A DNA stretch of 64,000 bases from Saccharopolyspora galaxeae (GCF_016526145.1 NZ_JADDUE010000002.1:575121-639120), one strand, 5' to 3'. Positions 50,137 through 62,905 are shown, numbered from the stretch's first letter. Numbers and translations are program-made. The notes: a model not told the origin generated them from the sequence alone.

Positions 50137-51975
50137 TCAGTGCGGTTGCGGAGGGATCCAGGTCTCCTGCTCGCGCGGGCCGCTCGGCCCCGCCGGGTAC
50201 TGCGCCTCCTCGGCCGCCGCGAACGTCGCGACCTGGTTCCCGCCGCCGCGCTTGGCCTGGTACATCGCCGCGTCCGCGCGGGCCAGCACCTGGGCGCCGG
50301 ACTCCTGCGCGCGCATCGCGACCACGCCGATCGACAACGTCACCCCGCGCGAAAGGGCCTTCGGCAACCGGGCGATCGCCTCGACCGTGCGCTGCAACGC
50401 GGATTCCGCGTCCGTGAGCGCCACGACGGGCAGCAGCACTACGAACTCGTCGCCGCCGTAGCGGGACACGAAGTCGTCCACCCGCAGCGTGTCCCGCAAC
50501 GTGGTCGCGACGACGCGCAGCACGTCGTCGCCTTCGGCGTGCGAGCAGCGGTCGTTGACCTCCTTGAACCCGTCCAGGTCGACCAGCGCGATCGACAGCG
50601 GCTGCGCCTCCGCGCTGCCCAGCAGCGAGTCCAGCCGGTCGTCCAGCGCCCGGCGGTTGGACAACCCGGTCAGCGGGTCCTGCAGCGCCTGCTGCGTGAT
50701 CGCGTCGTGGCGCAGGTTCAGCCGCGCGTTCTCCAACCGGCTGGAAAGCGTCGAGTACCGCGCCTCCCGCATCGTCCACAGCTCGGTCTCCAGCTCGAGC
50801 ACGTACTCGCCCAGCGCGTCGCTGATCGGCTCGTCGATCTCGACCAGCCGGGCGTACTCCCTGGCCAGCGAGATCCGCAGCGTCGGGTCGGAGGTGTCGG
50901 TCGTGACGTGCGAGCGGGAGTCCTGCCCCGCCGCCCTGGACGGGGCGAGCACCGACACGGCCTCCGCGCGCCGATCGGCCGACATCAGGCAGCGGGACAG
51001 CGCGATCGCCACGATGATCTTCTCCCGCGGGTGGATCGCGCGGTCCAGCGAGCGCAACCGCTGCAACCGCTCGATGTGCTCCGGACCGGGCTGCGCGAGC
51101 GCGTGCGCGGCGCCGAGCAGCGGGATCTGGTCCCACGCGGTGCGGTCCGGCAGCCGCGGGAACAACGACTCCTGCCACGGGCCTTCCACCGCGTAGGCCA
51201 GCGCGGAGGCGGTGGCGAACCGCTCACCGGCCTCGTCGTCCTCGCCGATGCGCTCCAGCCGCAGTCCCCAGCCCAGCAGCATCCGGCAGCGGTTCATCAT
51301 GTGCACCGCGATCTCGTGCGGCCCGCCGCTCTCCCGGATGCGGTGGTGCGCGCGGCCCATGACGACCTCGGCCATCTCGTAGACGCCGAGCTGGGTGAGC
51401 ACGTAACCGAGGTCGATCAGCGCGGTCGCCAGCAGCCGGTCCCAGGACCGCCGCCCCAGCGCGGTGTCCGGTACGAGTTCGTCCTCCAGCATCGCCAGGC
51501 CCCACGCGACCTCGCTGATCGCGTTGTCCTCACCGCTGGCCAGCAGCTGCCGCCTGCCGCGCAGCGCCCGCGCGTCCGCCTCCAGCACCAGCAGGCCGTG
51601 CCTGCGGCTGTGCGTGAGCAGTTCGTCCAGCAGCGGGTCCGCGCCGTGCGCGAGGCCGGGGGTGGACAGCCGCATCGCGGCGCAGTGCCGGAGCAGCTGG
51701 GCGACGATGCGCGGTTCGCCGCGGCGCTGCGCCTCGGCGAGCAGGCCGTCGGCTTCGCGGATGGTGCCGCGCTGGCCGAGTGCGTCGCTGTTCTGCCCGA
51801 CGGCGCTCAGTTCGCGCGCGCGACCCACCAACCACGCGTCGCTGACTTCGCTCAGCGCGGTTGTCGCGTCGTCGCGCACGTCCGTCGCGTCCTCGTGCAG
51901 CGGCGCACACCCCCTGCTGGGAATCAGCCCGGCCGGGGCCGGGAGGTCGGCGATCGTCACGGCTGCGCCGGGCAT
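50137..51975 (-). CDS. Diguanylate cyclase with helical-repeat N-terminus
   Basis: 612 residues. The first 400 are Leu/Ala/Arg-rich helices of TPR type with no membrane segments; the last 165 form a GGDEF domain (LQDPLTGLSNRRALDDRL, then RYGGDEFVVLL with GGDEF at 507-511). The allosteric I-site RxxD (Arg498-Asp501, RVDD) lies exactly five residues before GGDEF, so the enzyme should make c-di-GMP and be product-inhibited. It lies 62 bases downstream of tRNA-Gln and upstream of glmU on the same strand. In actinomycetes c-di-GMP controls development. The start (ATG 51975) has no clear ribosome site. Confidence 0.87.
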   Translation of the reverse strand: MPGAAVTIADLPAPAGLIPSRGCAPLHEDATDVRDDATTALSEVSDAWLVGRARELSAVGQNSDALGQRGTIREADGLLAEAQRRGEPRIVAQLLRHCAAMRLSTPGLAHGADPLLDELLTHSRRHGLLVLEADARALRGRRQLLASGEDNAISEVAWGLAMLEDELVPDTALGRRSWDRLLATALIDLGYVLTQLGVYEMAEVVMGRAHHRIRESGGPHEIAVHMMNRCRMLLGWGLRLERIGEDDEAGERFATASALAYAVEGPWQESLFPRLPDRTAWDQIPLLGAAHALAQPGPEHIERLQRLRSLDRAIHPREKIIVAIALSRCLMSADRRAEAVSVLAPSRAAGQDSRSHVTTDTSDPTLRISLAREYARLVEIDEPISDALGEYVLELETELWTMREARYSTLSSRLENARLNLRHDAITQQALQDPLTGLSNRRALDDRLDSLLGSAEAQPLSIALVDLDGFKEVNDRCSHAEGDDVLRVVATTLRDTLRVDDFVSRYGGDEFVVLLPVVALTDAESALQRTVEAIARLPKALSRGVTLSIGVVAMRAQESGAQVLARADAAMYQAKRGGGNQVATFAAAEEAQYPAGPSGPREQETWIPPQPH

Positions 51976-52036
51976 CGCGCACCCGGCAGGACCGGCAACC
52001 GCCTTACCGGCCCGGCCGCACCGCCTGCGACCGCTG

Positions 52037-52107
52037 CTCCGCCGCCAGGACTCGAACCTGGACCATCAGAACCAAAATCTGAGGTGCTGCCTTTACACCA
52101 CGGCGGA
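52037..52107 (-). tRNA. tRNA-Gln (TTG anticodon)
   Basis: 71 bases fold as a cloverleaf on the minus strand: acceptor TCCGCCG with CGGCGGA, anticodon stem TCAGA with TCTGA around the loop TTTTGGT (anticodon TTG, reading CAA/CAG), and T arm CCAGG-TTCGAGT-CCTGG. Discriminator base G. The CCA end is not encoded. A tRNA-Gln beside glmU is also found in mycobacteria; here the GGDEF gene lies between. Confidence 0.97.
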
Positions 52108-52336
52108 TCGGTCGGTGGGCGGTCCCGCTCGCGAGCCCGCCGCTTCGGCCGGCCTGCGCACGGACCGGTTCGGCGGCAGAGCTTACCGGCACGCCTGCAG
52201 GCCGTGTCAGCCCAGTCGACATGGTGGCACGTTCGTCCAGCGCGCCTGCCCGGCAGATCAATTCCGGACACGCCCGAGCTGGTGCGACACGCCGCAATAT
52301 CATCGCCGGGGGGTGACGATCGTGCATCCACGAACT

Positions 52337-52367
52337 TACGCTGCCGTAGGTTACGGTCCCGTAGGAT
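52337..52367 (+). promoter_or_regulatory. Tandem 12-bp boxes over the desaturase promoter
   Basis: TACGCTGCCGTA (52337-52348) and TACGGTCCCGTA (52352-52363) are two 12-base palindromic boxes (TACG-n4-CGTA), 15 bases apart. TAGGAT (52362-52367), the likely -10 of the desaturase gene, overlaps the second. The layout is that of a repressor site controlling membrane lipid desaturation. Confidence 0.6.
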
Positions 52368-52440
52368 TCGGGGTCGACGGCCGCGCACCCGGCGCAGGCA
52401 GACCGTCCTTCCCACCACCTGACCAGTTGAGGTAGTGAGC

Positions 52441-53406
52441 ATGACAGCAGCAACGAGCGTTGCGCCCGAGGCGCCCAGCGCCGACACCGGACCGAAACCG
52501 CTGACCGCGGGCGATCGGCCGAGAGTCGCACAGTTCTTCGTGTACCTGTTCGTCACCGTGCCGACGCTGGCCGTGATCGCTGCCGTGCCGTTCGCCTGGG
52601 GCTGGGGACTGGGCTGGGTCGACGTGGGGCTCGCCGCGGTCTTCTACGTGATCAGCGGGGTCGGGGTGACCGTCGGCTTCCACCGGCACTTCACGCACGG
52701 CTCGTTCAAGGCCAAGCGCGGGCTGCGCGCTGCGCTGGCGATCGCGGGCATGACCTCGCTGCAGGGCCCGGTGATCACCTGGGTCGCCGACCACCGCAGG
52801 CACCACGCCTACTCGGACCGGGACGGCGATCCGCATTCGCCGTGGCGGTTCGGCAGCTCGCCCGCGGCGCTGGCCAAGGGCTTCTGGTACGCGCACATGG
52901 GCTGGTTGTTCGAGCGCGCGTTCACCAACGAGGACCGGTTCGCCCCGGACCTGCGCAAGGACTCCGCGCTGGTGCGGCTCAACAGCCTGTTCGTGCTGTG
53001 GACGGCGCTGAGCCTGGTGCTGCCCGCGGTGCTCGGCGGGCTGCTGACCTGGTCCTGGTGGGGCGCGCTGACCGCGTTCTTCTGGGCCGGTCTGGTGCGG
53101 GTCGCGCTGCTGCACCACATCACGTGGTCGGTGAACTCGATCTGCCACATGATCGGCGAGCGGCCGTTCAAGAGCCGGGACAAGGCGGCGAACTTCTGGC
53201 CGCTGGCGATCGTGTCGTTCGGTGAGTCCTGGCACAACTCGCACCACGCCGATCCGACCTGCGCCCGGCACGGGGTGCTGCGCGGGCAGTTGGACATCTC
53301 GGCGCGGACGATCTGGGCGTTCGAGAAGCTGGGCTGGGCGTGGAAGGTGCGCTGGCCGAACGAGAAGCGGCTGGCCCGGATCGCGGTCACCGAGCACAAG
53401 GGCTGA
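52441..53406 (+). CDS. Acyl-CoA delta-9 desaturase
   Basis: 321 residues from ATG 52441 (GAGG 8 bases upstream). Membrane di-iron desaturase with four hydrophobic segments and the three histidine boxes HRHFTH, HRRHH and NSHHADP (HxxHH-type). The layout matches stearoyl-CoA desaturases such as mycobacterial DesA3. It makes monounsaturated acyl chains for membrane fluidity with O2 and an electron donor; no reductase gene is adjacent. The promoter carries two palindromic boxes. Confidence 0.9.
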   Translation: MTAATSVAPEAPSADTGPKPLTAGDRPRVAQFFVYLFVTVPTLAVIAAVPFAWGWGLGWVDVGLAAVFYVISGVGVTVGFHRHFTHGSFKAKRGLRAALAIAGMTSLQGPVITWVADHRRHHAYSDRDGDPHSPWRFGSSPAALAKGFWYAHMGWLFERAFTNEDRFAPDLRKDSALVRLNSLFVLWTALSLVLPAVLGGLLTWSWWGALTAFFWAGLVRVALLHHITWSVNSICHMIGERPFKSRDKAANFWPLAIVSFGESWHNSHHADPTCARHGVLRGQLDISARTIWAFEKLGWAWKVRWPNEKRLARIAVTEHKG

Positions 53407-53503
53407 ACCGGGCGGCACGACCGGAACGCAGCGGGCGGCGCGAACTCGGCACGCGTCCGGGGAGGTCCGCATCGTGCCCGGCAGCGGCGGCTAGGGTTGC
53501 CGC

Positions 53504-54175
53504 GTGGCGGGACGGCGGAAGCGGAACTCCCCGGACTCGGAGACCAGACGCCGTTCGGCGCGCACGGCCCGGGTCCGGATGACCGGTGAGGAACGGCGCC
53601 AGCAACTGCTCGACGTGGCGCGGGCCCTGTTCGCGGAGAAGGGGTTCGAGGCGGCCTCCATCGAGGAGATCGCGCACCGGGCCGGGGTCTCCAAGCCGGT
53701 CGTCTACGAGCACTTCGGCGGCAAGGAAGGCGTCTACGCGGTCGTGGTGGACCGCGAGATGCGCAACCTGCTGGACCTGGTCGTCTCCGCGCTGTCCGCC
53801 GGTCACCCCCGTGCGCTGCTGGAACAGGCGGCCACGGCGTTGCTGGAGTACATCGACAACTCCACCGACGGGTTCCGCATCCTGGTGCGCGACTCGCCGG
53901 TGGCCAGCACGACGGGCACCTTCTCGTCGCTGCTCAACGACATCGCCAGCCAGGTCGAGCACATCCTCGGGCTGCAGTTCAGCGCGAAGGGCTACGACGC
54001 GAAGCTGGCGCCGCTCTACAGCCAGGCGCTGGTGGGCATGGTCGCGCTGACCGGCCAGTGGTGGCTGGAGGTGCGCAAGCCGAAGAAGGAAGAGGTCGCC
54101 GCGCACCTGGTCAACATGGCCTGGAACGGGCTGTCCCACCTGGAGCACAAGCCCAAGCTGGGCAACTGGCGGTGA
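53504..54175 (+). CDS. TetR family regulator (Rv1019-like position)
   Basis: 223 residues. GTG 53504 is 6 bases after TAGGGT: leaderless. After a basic tail, the HTH reads ASIEEIAHRAGVSKPVVYEHF; the C-terminal part ends VAAHLVNMAWNGLSHL. Mtb has the TetR gene Rv1019 between glmU and mfd, and this gene is in the same relative place, so orthology is likely. It could control itself, mfd/mazG, or the desaturase just upstream, whose promoter has tandem boxes. Confidence 0.87.
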   Translation: MAGRRKRNSPDSETRRRSARTARVRMTGEERRQQLLDVARALFAEKGFEAASIEEIAHRAGVSKPVVYEHFGGKEGVYAVVVDREMRNLLDLVVSALSAGHPRALLEQAATALLEYIDNSTDGFRILVRDSPVASTTGTFSSLLNDIASQVEHILGLQFSAKGYDAKLAPLYSQALVGMVALTGQWWLEVRKPKKEEVAAHLVNMAWNGLSHLEHKPKLGNWR

Positions 54176-54184
54176 ATCCTCCCC

Positions 54185-54230
54185 GAGTGAACGGTCCGCT
54201 GGACCGACCGGGCGCACGGTCCGTTCACTT
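54185..54230 (+). repeat. Palindromic intergenic element, copy D
   Basis: GAGTGAACGGTCCG and CACGGTCCGTTCACTT form the arms, 9 bases after the TetR stop; the centre is shorter and less perfect than in the other copies. It would terminate the TetR transcript. Confidence 0.75.
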
Positions 54231-54317
54231 CCGGAACTTCGCTTTACGACTGGGCAATAATGGGACGAGAGGTCCGCTGAAACTGAGGTGATCACGGTGT
54301 GCGATGATCTGAACACT

Positions 54318-54920
54318 ATGAGTAGTGCACTCGCGTACACCGGCGGTCCGCCTTACGCGCTGGCCGATTGGGAGTCGCTCGACGAGGACCCGGGCGGCAA
54401 CCGGGTGGAGCTGATTGGCGGACATTTCAAGGTGACTCCTGCGCCCAGCTACGCCCATCAGGCGATCAGTGACGAACTCCGGCTGCTCCTGCGGCAGGCG
54501 TTGCGCCGCGAGGAACGTTCGGACCTCGTGGCGGTGAGCGCGTTGGGAATCAGCGTCGTCGAGGGCATGGGGTTCGTTCCGGACATCAGCGTTGTTCCCG
54601 CGCAGAGCGACGGCACGATCAAGGTGGCGGCGTCCGAAGTGCTGCTCGCGGTGGAAGTCGTCTCGCCGCGGACGCGCAAGGACGACCGCATGGTCAAGCC
54701 CGAGGCGTACGCGCAGGCCGGAGTTCCGTTCTACTGGCGGGTCGAGCCGATGCCCGGGGCGCCGCCCGCGATCTTCTGTTTTCAGCTCGACAAGGGAGAG
54801 TACGCCGAGTCCGCAGTGGTGGAGTCCGGTCGGCCCGCCACGGTCAAGGCCGCTCCGGTGGACGTCGATCTCGACGTCGACGTGCTGTACGAGCAGATCT
54901 TCGGTGCCTGGTCACGTTGA
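54318..54920 (+). CDS. Uma2 family (DUF820) putative endonuclease
   Basis: 200 residues. The family has the PD-(D/E)xK nuclease fold: NRVELIGG, FVPDISVV and LLAVEVVSPRTRKDD carry the acidic residues and the Lys seen in such folds; APSYAHQ is also typical. The biological role of Uma2 proteins is not settled. ATG 54318 gives the usual N-terminus; GTG 54297, 8 bases after GAGG, is a possible longer start. Its last 9 bases overlap the convergent PQQ-type dehydrogenase gene. Confidence 0.83.
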   Translation: MSSALAYTGGPPYALADWESLDEDPGGNRVELIGGHFKVTPAPSYAHQAISDELRLLLRQALRREERSDLVAVSALGISVVEGMGFVPDISVVPAQSDGTIKVAASEVLLAVEVVSPRTRKDDRMVKPEAYAQAGVPFYWRVEPMPGAPPAIFCFQLDKGEYAESAVVESGRPATVKAAPVDVDLDVDVLYEQIFGAWSR

Positions 54921-56093
54921 CGAGATGCGCAGCACCTGGTCGTTCTCGCCGTTGGACGTCGTGACATAGAGGGCACCGTCAGGGCCTTGGCGTGCGGCGC
55001 GGAGACGGCCGTGCGTGCCGTCGAGCTCCGATGGGATCAGGACTTCCTGCACTGCGCCGTTGGGTTCCAGCCGGTACAGCAGCAGCTTCGAGCCCTTGAG
55101 CGCGGGCACTGCGAGCATCCCGTCGAGCTCGCCCCACTGCGGGCCGGTGAGGAACGTGGCTCCGGATACCGCCTCGGTCGCGTCGTCGGACGACCACACC
55201 GCGGGTACCGCGTCCGGGAACCGCCGCAGGTCGGTCATCGGCACCGACTCGTCGTAGGAGTCCGAGCTGCCGCCGCGCGACGGGTCCCAGCCGTAGTTTC
55301 GGCCCGGGACCAGCACGTTGAGCTCGTCGTCGCGATCCGGACCGTGCTCGGCGACGACCACCTGACCACCAGGGCGCGGCGCGATGCCTTGCGCGTTCCG
55401 GTGCCCGTAGGTGTAGATCAGCCGCTCGGCCGGGTCCGGCGAGTTCGCGAACGGGTTGTCCGGCAGCGGTTCTCCGGTGCGCAAGTCCATTCGCAGCACC
55501 TTCCCGCCCAGGCCGCTGCGGTCCTGCGCGGCTCCGGGGTCCGCGGCATCACCGGTGGTCACCAGCAGCGAACCGTCCTCGGCCAGCGCGGGGCGGCAAC
55601 CGGAGTGCCTGCCGCCCTGGTTCACCGGCAGCCCGGTGAGCAGCGGCGGCCCGACCCGCTGCGCGCTGCTGCCGTCTTCGGAGAGCCGCCAGTTGATCAG
55701 CCGGACGTCCACCGGCCGCCCGTTCTCCTGGTACGTCTGGCACGTCAGGAACTGCCGCGTGCTGGCGAAATCCGGATGCACCAGCAGGCCCATCAGCCCG
55801 CCCTCGCCGCGCGCGAACACGTCGGAGAAGTCGGCCCGCACCGGCCGGACCTGCGCTCCCGGGCGGTTGCCGGTGAGCAGTCCGAGCTTGCCGGAGCGCT
55901 GCGGGATCAGTGCGGTGCCATCCGGCAGGAAGCCGATGTCCCAAGGGTGCGTCAGCCCGCCCGCGACCACTTCGACGCCGAGCGCGGCCGGTTCCGGCGC
56001 CCTCGCGGCGGCCTCCGATGGCGTGCCGTCCGGAGCGCTGCACGCAGCGAGCAGCAGGGTCACGGCGAAAACGGCGAACCGGACTGTGCGCAT
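54912..56093 (-). CDS. PQQ-dependent sugar dehydrogenase-like lipoprotein
   Basis: 393 residues from ATG 56093 (GTG 56099 is also in frame). A lipoprotein signal peptide with lipobox LLLAACSAP precedes a six-bladed beta-propeller of the soluble glucose/sorbosone dehydrogenase family. Landmarks: LTHPWDIGFLPDG, GEGGLMGLLVHPDF, NQGGRHSGCRPALAEDG with the catalytic His, YGHRNAQGIA and AEHGPDRDDELNVL. It would oxidise aldoses outside the membrane if PQQ is supplied; no PQQ synthesis genes are in the window. Confidence 0.87.
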   Translation of the reverse strand: MRTVRFAVFAVTLLLAACSAPDGTPSEAAARAPEPAALGVEVVAGGLTHPWDIGFLPDGTALIPQRSGKLGLLTGNRPGAQVRPVRADFSDVFARGEGGLMGLLVHPDFASTRQFLTCQTYQENGRPVDVRLINWRLSEDGSSAQRVGPPLLTGLPVNQGGRHSGCRPALAEDGSLLVTTGDAADPGAAQDRSGLGGKVLRMDLRTGEPLPDNPFANSPDPAERLIYTYGHRNAQGIAPRPGGQVVVAEHGPDRDDELNVLVPGRNYGWDPSRGGSSDSYDESVPMTDLRRFPDAVPAVWSSDDATEAVSGATFLTGPQWGELDGMLAVPALKGSKLLLYRLEPNGAVQEVLIPSELDGTHGRLRAARQGPDGALYVTTSNGENDQVLRISST

Positions 56094-56444
56094 GGTCACA
56101 GTATGTCAGCAAGGCATAGCCGCCGGTCCAGCAAGCAGCAGCCGCCGGTCCAGCGAACGCAAGCCATCGATCCGGGGCGGCCCGGAAGTGTCGGTGCGGA
56201 GTCGTAGGCTGGACGGTGACTCCCGCCGCCCGGACCTGCCGGGACGTGCCCGATTCCCGCGCGAGATCAGCACGGTTCCCGGAGCTACCGGCCCTGGTGG
56301 TGCCGCCCCCGGATCGCCGATCCACGCCGGGTGCGGCCGCACGACTCGGCCAGCAACCGGGTACGCCGATGGGCCGGAGGCAAAGTCGTTCCCGGGGACG
56401 GGTCTGTGCGCGTTTCCGGTGATTCTCGGTGCGAGGGATGCTCC
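56094..56444 (+). other. Non-coding gap upstream of mfd
   Basis: TAGGCT (56205-56210) is a good -10 and predicts a leader of about 230 bases for mfd. A 68-codon Arg/Pro-rich frame (56216-56422) starts with a GTG 5 bases after that -10, but it looks like ordinary GC-rich leader and I do not call it. Confidence 0.45.
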
Positions 56445-60059
<3,615 letters not shown>

Positions 60060-60134
60060 TCCGCCGTTCGCGCTGCTCGGCGATCGACCGTTCCGCCGAG
60101 CTCGTTGCGACGACCGCGTTCACTCTGCCGTATT

Positions 60135-60157
60135 TTTTCCCGCGGAGAACGGGAAAA
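60135..60157 (+). terminator. AT-rich hairpin after mfd
   Basis: TTTTCCCG (60135-60142) and CGGGAAAA (60150-60157) form an 8-bp stem in a conspicuously AT-rich stretch 75 bases after mfd. It may end mfd or be an operator for the LCP gene. Confidence 0.45.
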
Positions 60158-60252
60158 TCGCCGCGAGGCAACCTCGTGCGCCGTCCGGCGTCTGTCAATG
60201 TGCAGGAACATCCTGACCGACGCGCGCCGTGCGGTGGACGAAAGGACCAGCG

Positions 60253-61899
60253 GTGGAAGGTCGCTCGCGAGGACCGCAGCACCCCGGATCCCGTCCGGGT
60301 CCCAGCCCGCGCCCGGGACCTTCGCGGCCCGGGGAAGCCACCACGGTGCGCCGCCCAGTGCCACGCAGCGACACCTGGGCCGAGCCGCCGAGGCGGCGCA
60401 GACCTGCCCGGGTGTTCGCGCGGACGATGGTCGCGCTGCTGTCGGTCGCGGTGCTGGCCACCACCGGCTACGCGTGGGCGACGTTGCGCGGCCTCAACGG
60501 CGGGCTGGCGGGTAGCGATGTGATCGGCGGCTTCAGCGAGCCGGACGGCGCCACCGACATCCTGCTGATCGGCAACGACAGCCGCACCGACGCCGACGGC
60601 AACCCGCTGCCGGACGAAGTCCTGAAAACGCTGCGGACCACCGATGACGGGGGCGGCGACCTCACCGACACGATGATCCTGACCCGGATCCCGAACGGTG
60701 GCGGGCGCGCCAGCGCCGTGTCGTTCCCGCGCGACACGATGGTCCGGATGGGCAACGGGTTCGGGAAGAACAAGCTCAACTCCGCGATGGCCCGGGCCAA
60801 GGGCGCCGCCGAGCACCGGCTCCAGTCCAGCGGGGTCACCGACCCGAAGCAGCTCGAACTGCAGTCCAAGGCCGAAGGCCAGAAGTTCCTGATCAAGACC
60901 CTGGAAGACCTCTCCGGGGTGAGCATCGACCACTACGCCGAGGTGAACCTGCTCGGCTTCTACGACATCACCAAGGCCGTCGGCGGGGTTCCGGTGTGCC
61001 TGCTGGAACCGGTCGATGAGCCCGATTCCGGTGCGGACTTCGACGCGGGTCCGCAGCGGGTCTCCGGCGGTGACGCGCTCGCGTTCGTGCGGCAGCGGTA
61101 CGGACTTCCGCGCAACGACCTGGATCGGGTGCGCAGGCAGCAGGTGTTCATGTCCGGGCTGGCGCAGGAGGTGCTGTCCGCGGGGACGCTGGCGAATCCG
61201 GCGAAGCTGTCCGAGCTGGTCTCGGCGGTGCGGCAGTCCGTGGTGCTGGACAAGGGCTGGGACGTGCTCAGCTTCGCCCAGCAGATGCGCGGCATCGCCG
61301 GTGGCGACATCGATTTCCAGACCATCCCGGTGGAACTCGTCGGTGAATCCGGGAAGGAGGACGTGACCATCGACGAGTCCGAGGTGCGGCAGTTCGTCGC
61401 GGACCTGCTGCTGCCTCCGCAGGAACGACTCGTCCGGCAGCAGGCCGACCGATCCGAGGCCGAGCGGTCCGAGGCCGCGCAACCGTCGGAGAGCACCGCG
61501 CGGCCGGAGATCACCGCGCACGTCTACAACACGACGGGCGTCACCGGTCTCGCGGCCTCGGTGCAGGAAAACCTTGCGGGACAAGGGTTCGTCTCGGGCG
61601 AGACGGCCAACGCGAAGTCGATGAGCTCGTCGGTGGTGCGGGTCGCGCCCGGTGAGAGCGCTTCGGGCGAGCAGGTCGCGGCGGCGCTCGGGGGGCTGCC
61701 GGTGGCCGAGAGCGGGTCCGTTTCCGCCGGTTCGGTGCAGGTGTACCTGGGCAGCGACTACGACGGGCCGGGTGCGCAGAACTTCGCCGGTGCGCCGAGC
61801 CTGCGGCTCGACGGGTTGCAGCGGGCCGCGCCGCGTCCGGCGCAGTCTCCCGATCCGGAAAAACCGATCACCGCCGACGGCGTGCCCTGCGTGCATTGA
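60253..61899 (+). CDS. LytR-CpsA-Psr (LCP) family cell-wall ligase
   Basis: 548 residues from GTG 60253 (AAAGGA upstream). A Pro/Arg-rich cytoplasmic tail, one membrane anchor (about 57-77), then the LCP domain with ILLIGNDSRTDADG, SFPRDTMVRMG, the pyrophosphate-binding arginines in VRQRYGLPRNDLDRVRRQQ, and a C-terminal LytR_C domain (about 410-505; ITAHVYNTTGVTGLA). LCP enzymes attach arabinogalactan or other polymers from lipid carriers to peptidoglycan. Inserted between mfd and mazG relative to mycobacteria. Confidence 0.9.
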   Translation: MEGRSRGPQHPGSRPGPSPRPGPSRPGEATTVRRPVPRSDTWAEPPRRRRPARVFARTMVALLSVAVLATTGYAWATLRGLNGGLAGSDVIGGFSEPDGATDILLIGNDSRTDADGNPLPDEVLKTLRTTDDGGGDLTDTMILTRIPNGGGRASAVSFPRDTMVRMGNGFGKNKLNSAMARAKGAAEHRLQSSGVTDPKQLELQSKAEGQKFLIKTLEDLSGVSIDHYAEVNLLGFYDITKAVGGVPVCLLEPVDEPDSGADFDAGPQRVSGGDALAFVRQRYGLPRNDLDRVRRQQVFMSGLAQEVLSAGTLANPAKLSELVSAVRQSVVLDKGWDVLSFAQQMRGIAGGDIDFQTIPVELVGESGKEDVTIDESEVRQFVADLLLPPQERLVRQQADRSEAERSEAAQPSESTARPEITAHVYNTTGVTGLAASVQENLAGQGFVSGETANAKSMSSSVVRVAPGESASGEQVAAALGGLPVAESGSVSAGSVQVYLGSDYDGPGAQNFAGAPSLRLDGLQRAAPRPAQSPDPEKPITADGVPCVH

Positions 61900-61978
61900 C
61901 CGTCCACAGCGGACGATCGAGGGTCGTGCCAGGTGGTGCGCCTTCACCCCGGGATGATCTCGTGAGAAGGTGGCCGCC

Positions 61979-62905
61979 GTGCGTTCCGCGATCACCCGCT
62001 CCCGCCTGCTCGGTTCCTTGGTGCTGGCCGCGATCCTGCTCGCGGGCTGCGGAAACGGACCCGCGTCCGTCGGTGCCGCGGCCTTCGTCGGCGACTCGCG
62101 GATACCGGTCAACGAGGTGCAGGGCCGCTTCCGCACCGTGCTGGACAAGGAACCCGCGGCCAAGCAGCAGATGGACCAGCAGGGCCAGCTCGGCGAGTTC
62201 GGGCGGCGGCTGGCCACCGACCTGGTCCGCAGGCGCCTGGTGGAGCAGGCGACCCGCGACGAGGGATTGCGGGTGGACGAGCGGCAGCTCACCGAGCTGA
62301 TCAACGCGGCGGGTGGTCCGGAGAAGGCCAGCGCGGGCCAGATCTACACCCCGGCCGACTTCCGGGACGCGATGCGTTCGCGGCTGCTGACCGGCGAGCT
62401 CGGCCGCAAGTACATCGATCGGCTCGGGGTGACCTACGACGTCACCTCCGCCACCAATCGGCGCGAGGCCGAGGACAAGGCGCGCCGGATGTCCCGCGGC
62501 GAGCAGGAATCCGCGGCAGTGGTGGCCGCCGACCGGCAAGCGGGCGTTGGCGCGGCCACCGGTGAGCACCTGCGTTCGGCCGAGGTGCCGGAGTTGGTGG
62601 CCGCGACGCCGCTGTTCGGCGCGCTGCCGGGTACGACGATGGCGTTCGAGCTCCAGCCGCAGTCCGGGCAGTGGACCGTGGTGCGGATCAAGCAGCGCAG
62701 CACCGAGGAGCGGGCGGCGCCGAGCGGGGCCGGTGCGGACGAGGCGAAGATGCAGGCGGTGGGCGCGCAACTGCTGCGGGTCACCGCGCAGCGGATCGGT
62801 GTGCAGCTCAGCCCGCGATACGGCGTGTGGGACGAGATCGCGCTTTCGGCCGCGCCGAGCGCGGGGGAGACGATCGGTATCGCCTTCCAGCCGCGGCGGG
62901 CCTGA
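61979..62905 (+). CDS. SurA N-terminal domain lipoprotein
   Basis: 308 residues from GTG 61979 (AGAAGG 8 bases upstream). Lipobox ILLAGC with Cys24, then a helical SurA-like domain (IPVNEVQGRFRTVLDKE ... LATDLVRRRLVEQA ... LTELINAAGG). There is no parvulin (PPIase) domain; the rest is a variable helical part. Such lipoproteins are thought to act as extracytoplasmic chaperones. It lies between the LCP gene and mazG. Confidence 0.8.
   Translation: MRSAITRSRLLGSLVLAAILLAGCGNGPASVGAAAFVGDSRIPVNEVQGRFRTVLDKEPAAKQQMDQQGQLGEFGRRLATDLVRRRLVEQATRDEGLRVDERQLTELINAAGGPEKASAGQIYTPADFRDAMRSRLLTGELGRKYIDRLGVTYDVTSATNRREAEDKARRMSRGEQESAAVVAADRQAGVGAATGEHLRSAEVPELVAATPLFGALPGTTMAFELQPQSGQWTVVRIKQRSTEERAAPSGAGADEAKMQAVGAQLLRVTAQRIGVQLSPRYGVWDEIALSAAPSAGETIGIAFQPRRA

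Noticed and set aside
52035-52037. Missing CCA on tRNA-Gln taken as a sign of a defective gene
   Set aside because: All stems are intact; actinobacterial tRNA genes often lack an encoded CCA, which is added afterwards.
56216-56422. Leaderless 68-codon ORF before mfd
   Set aside because: The -10 spacing is 5, not 6-7, the composition is that of non-coding GC-rich DNA, and no family is recognised.
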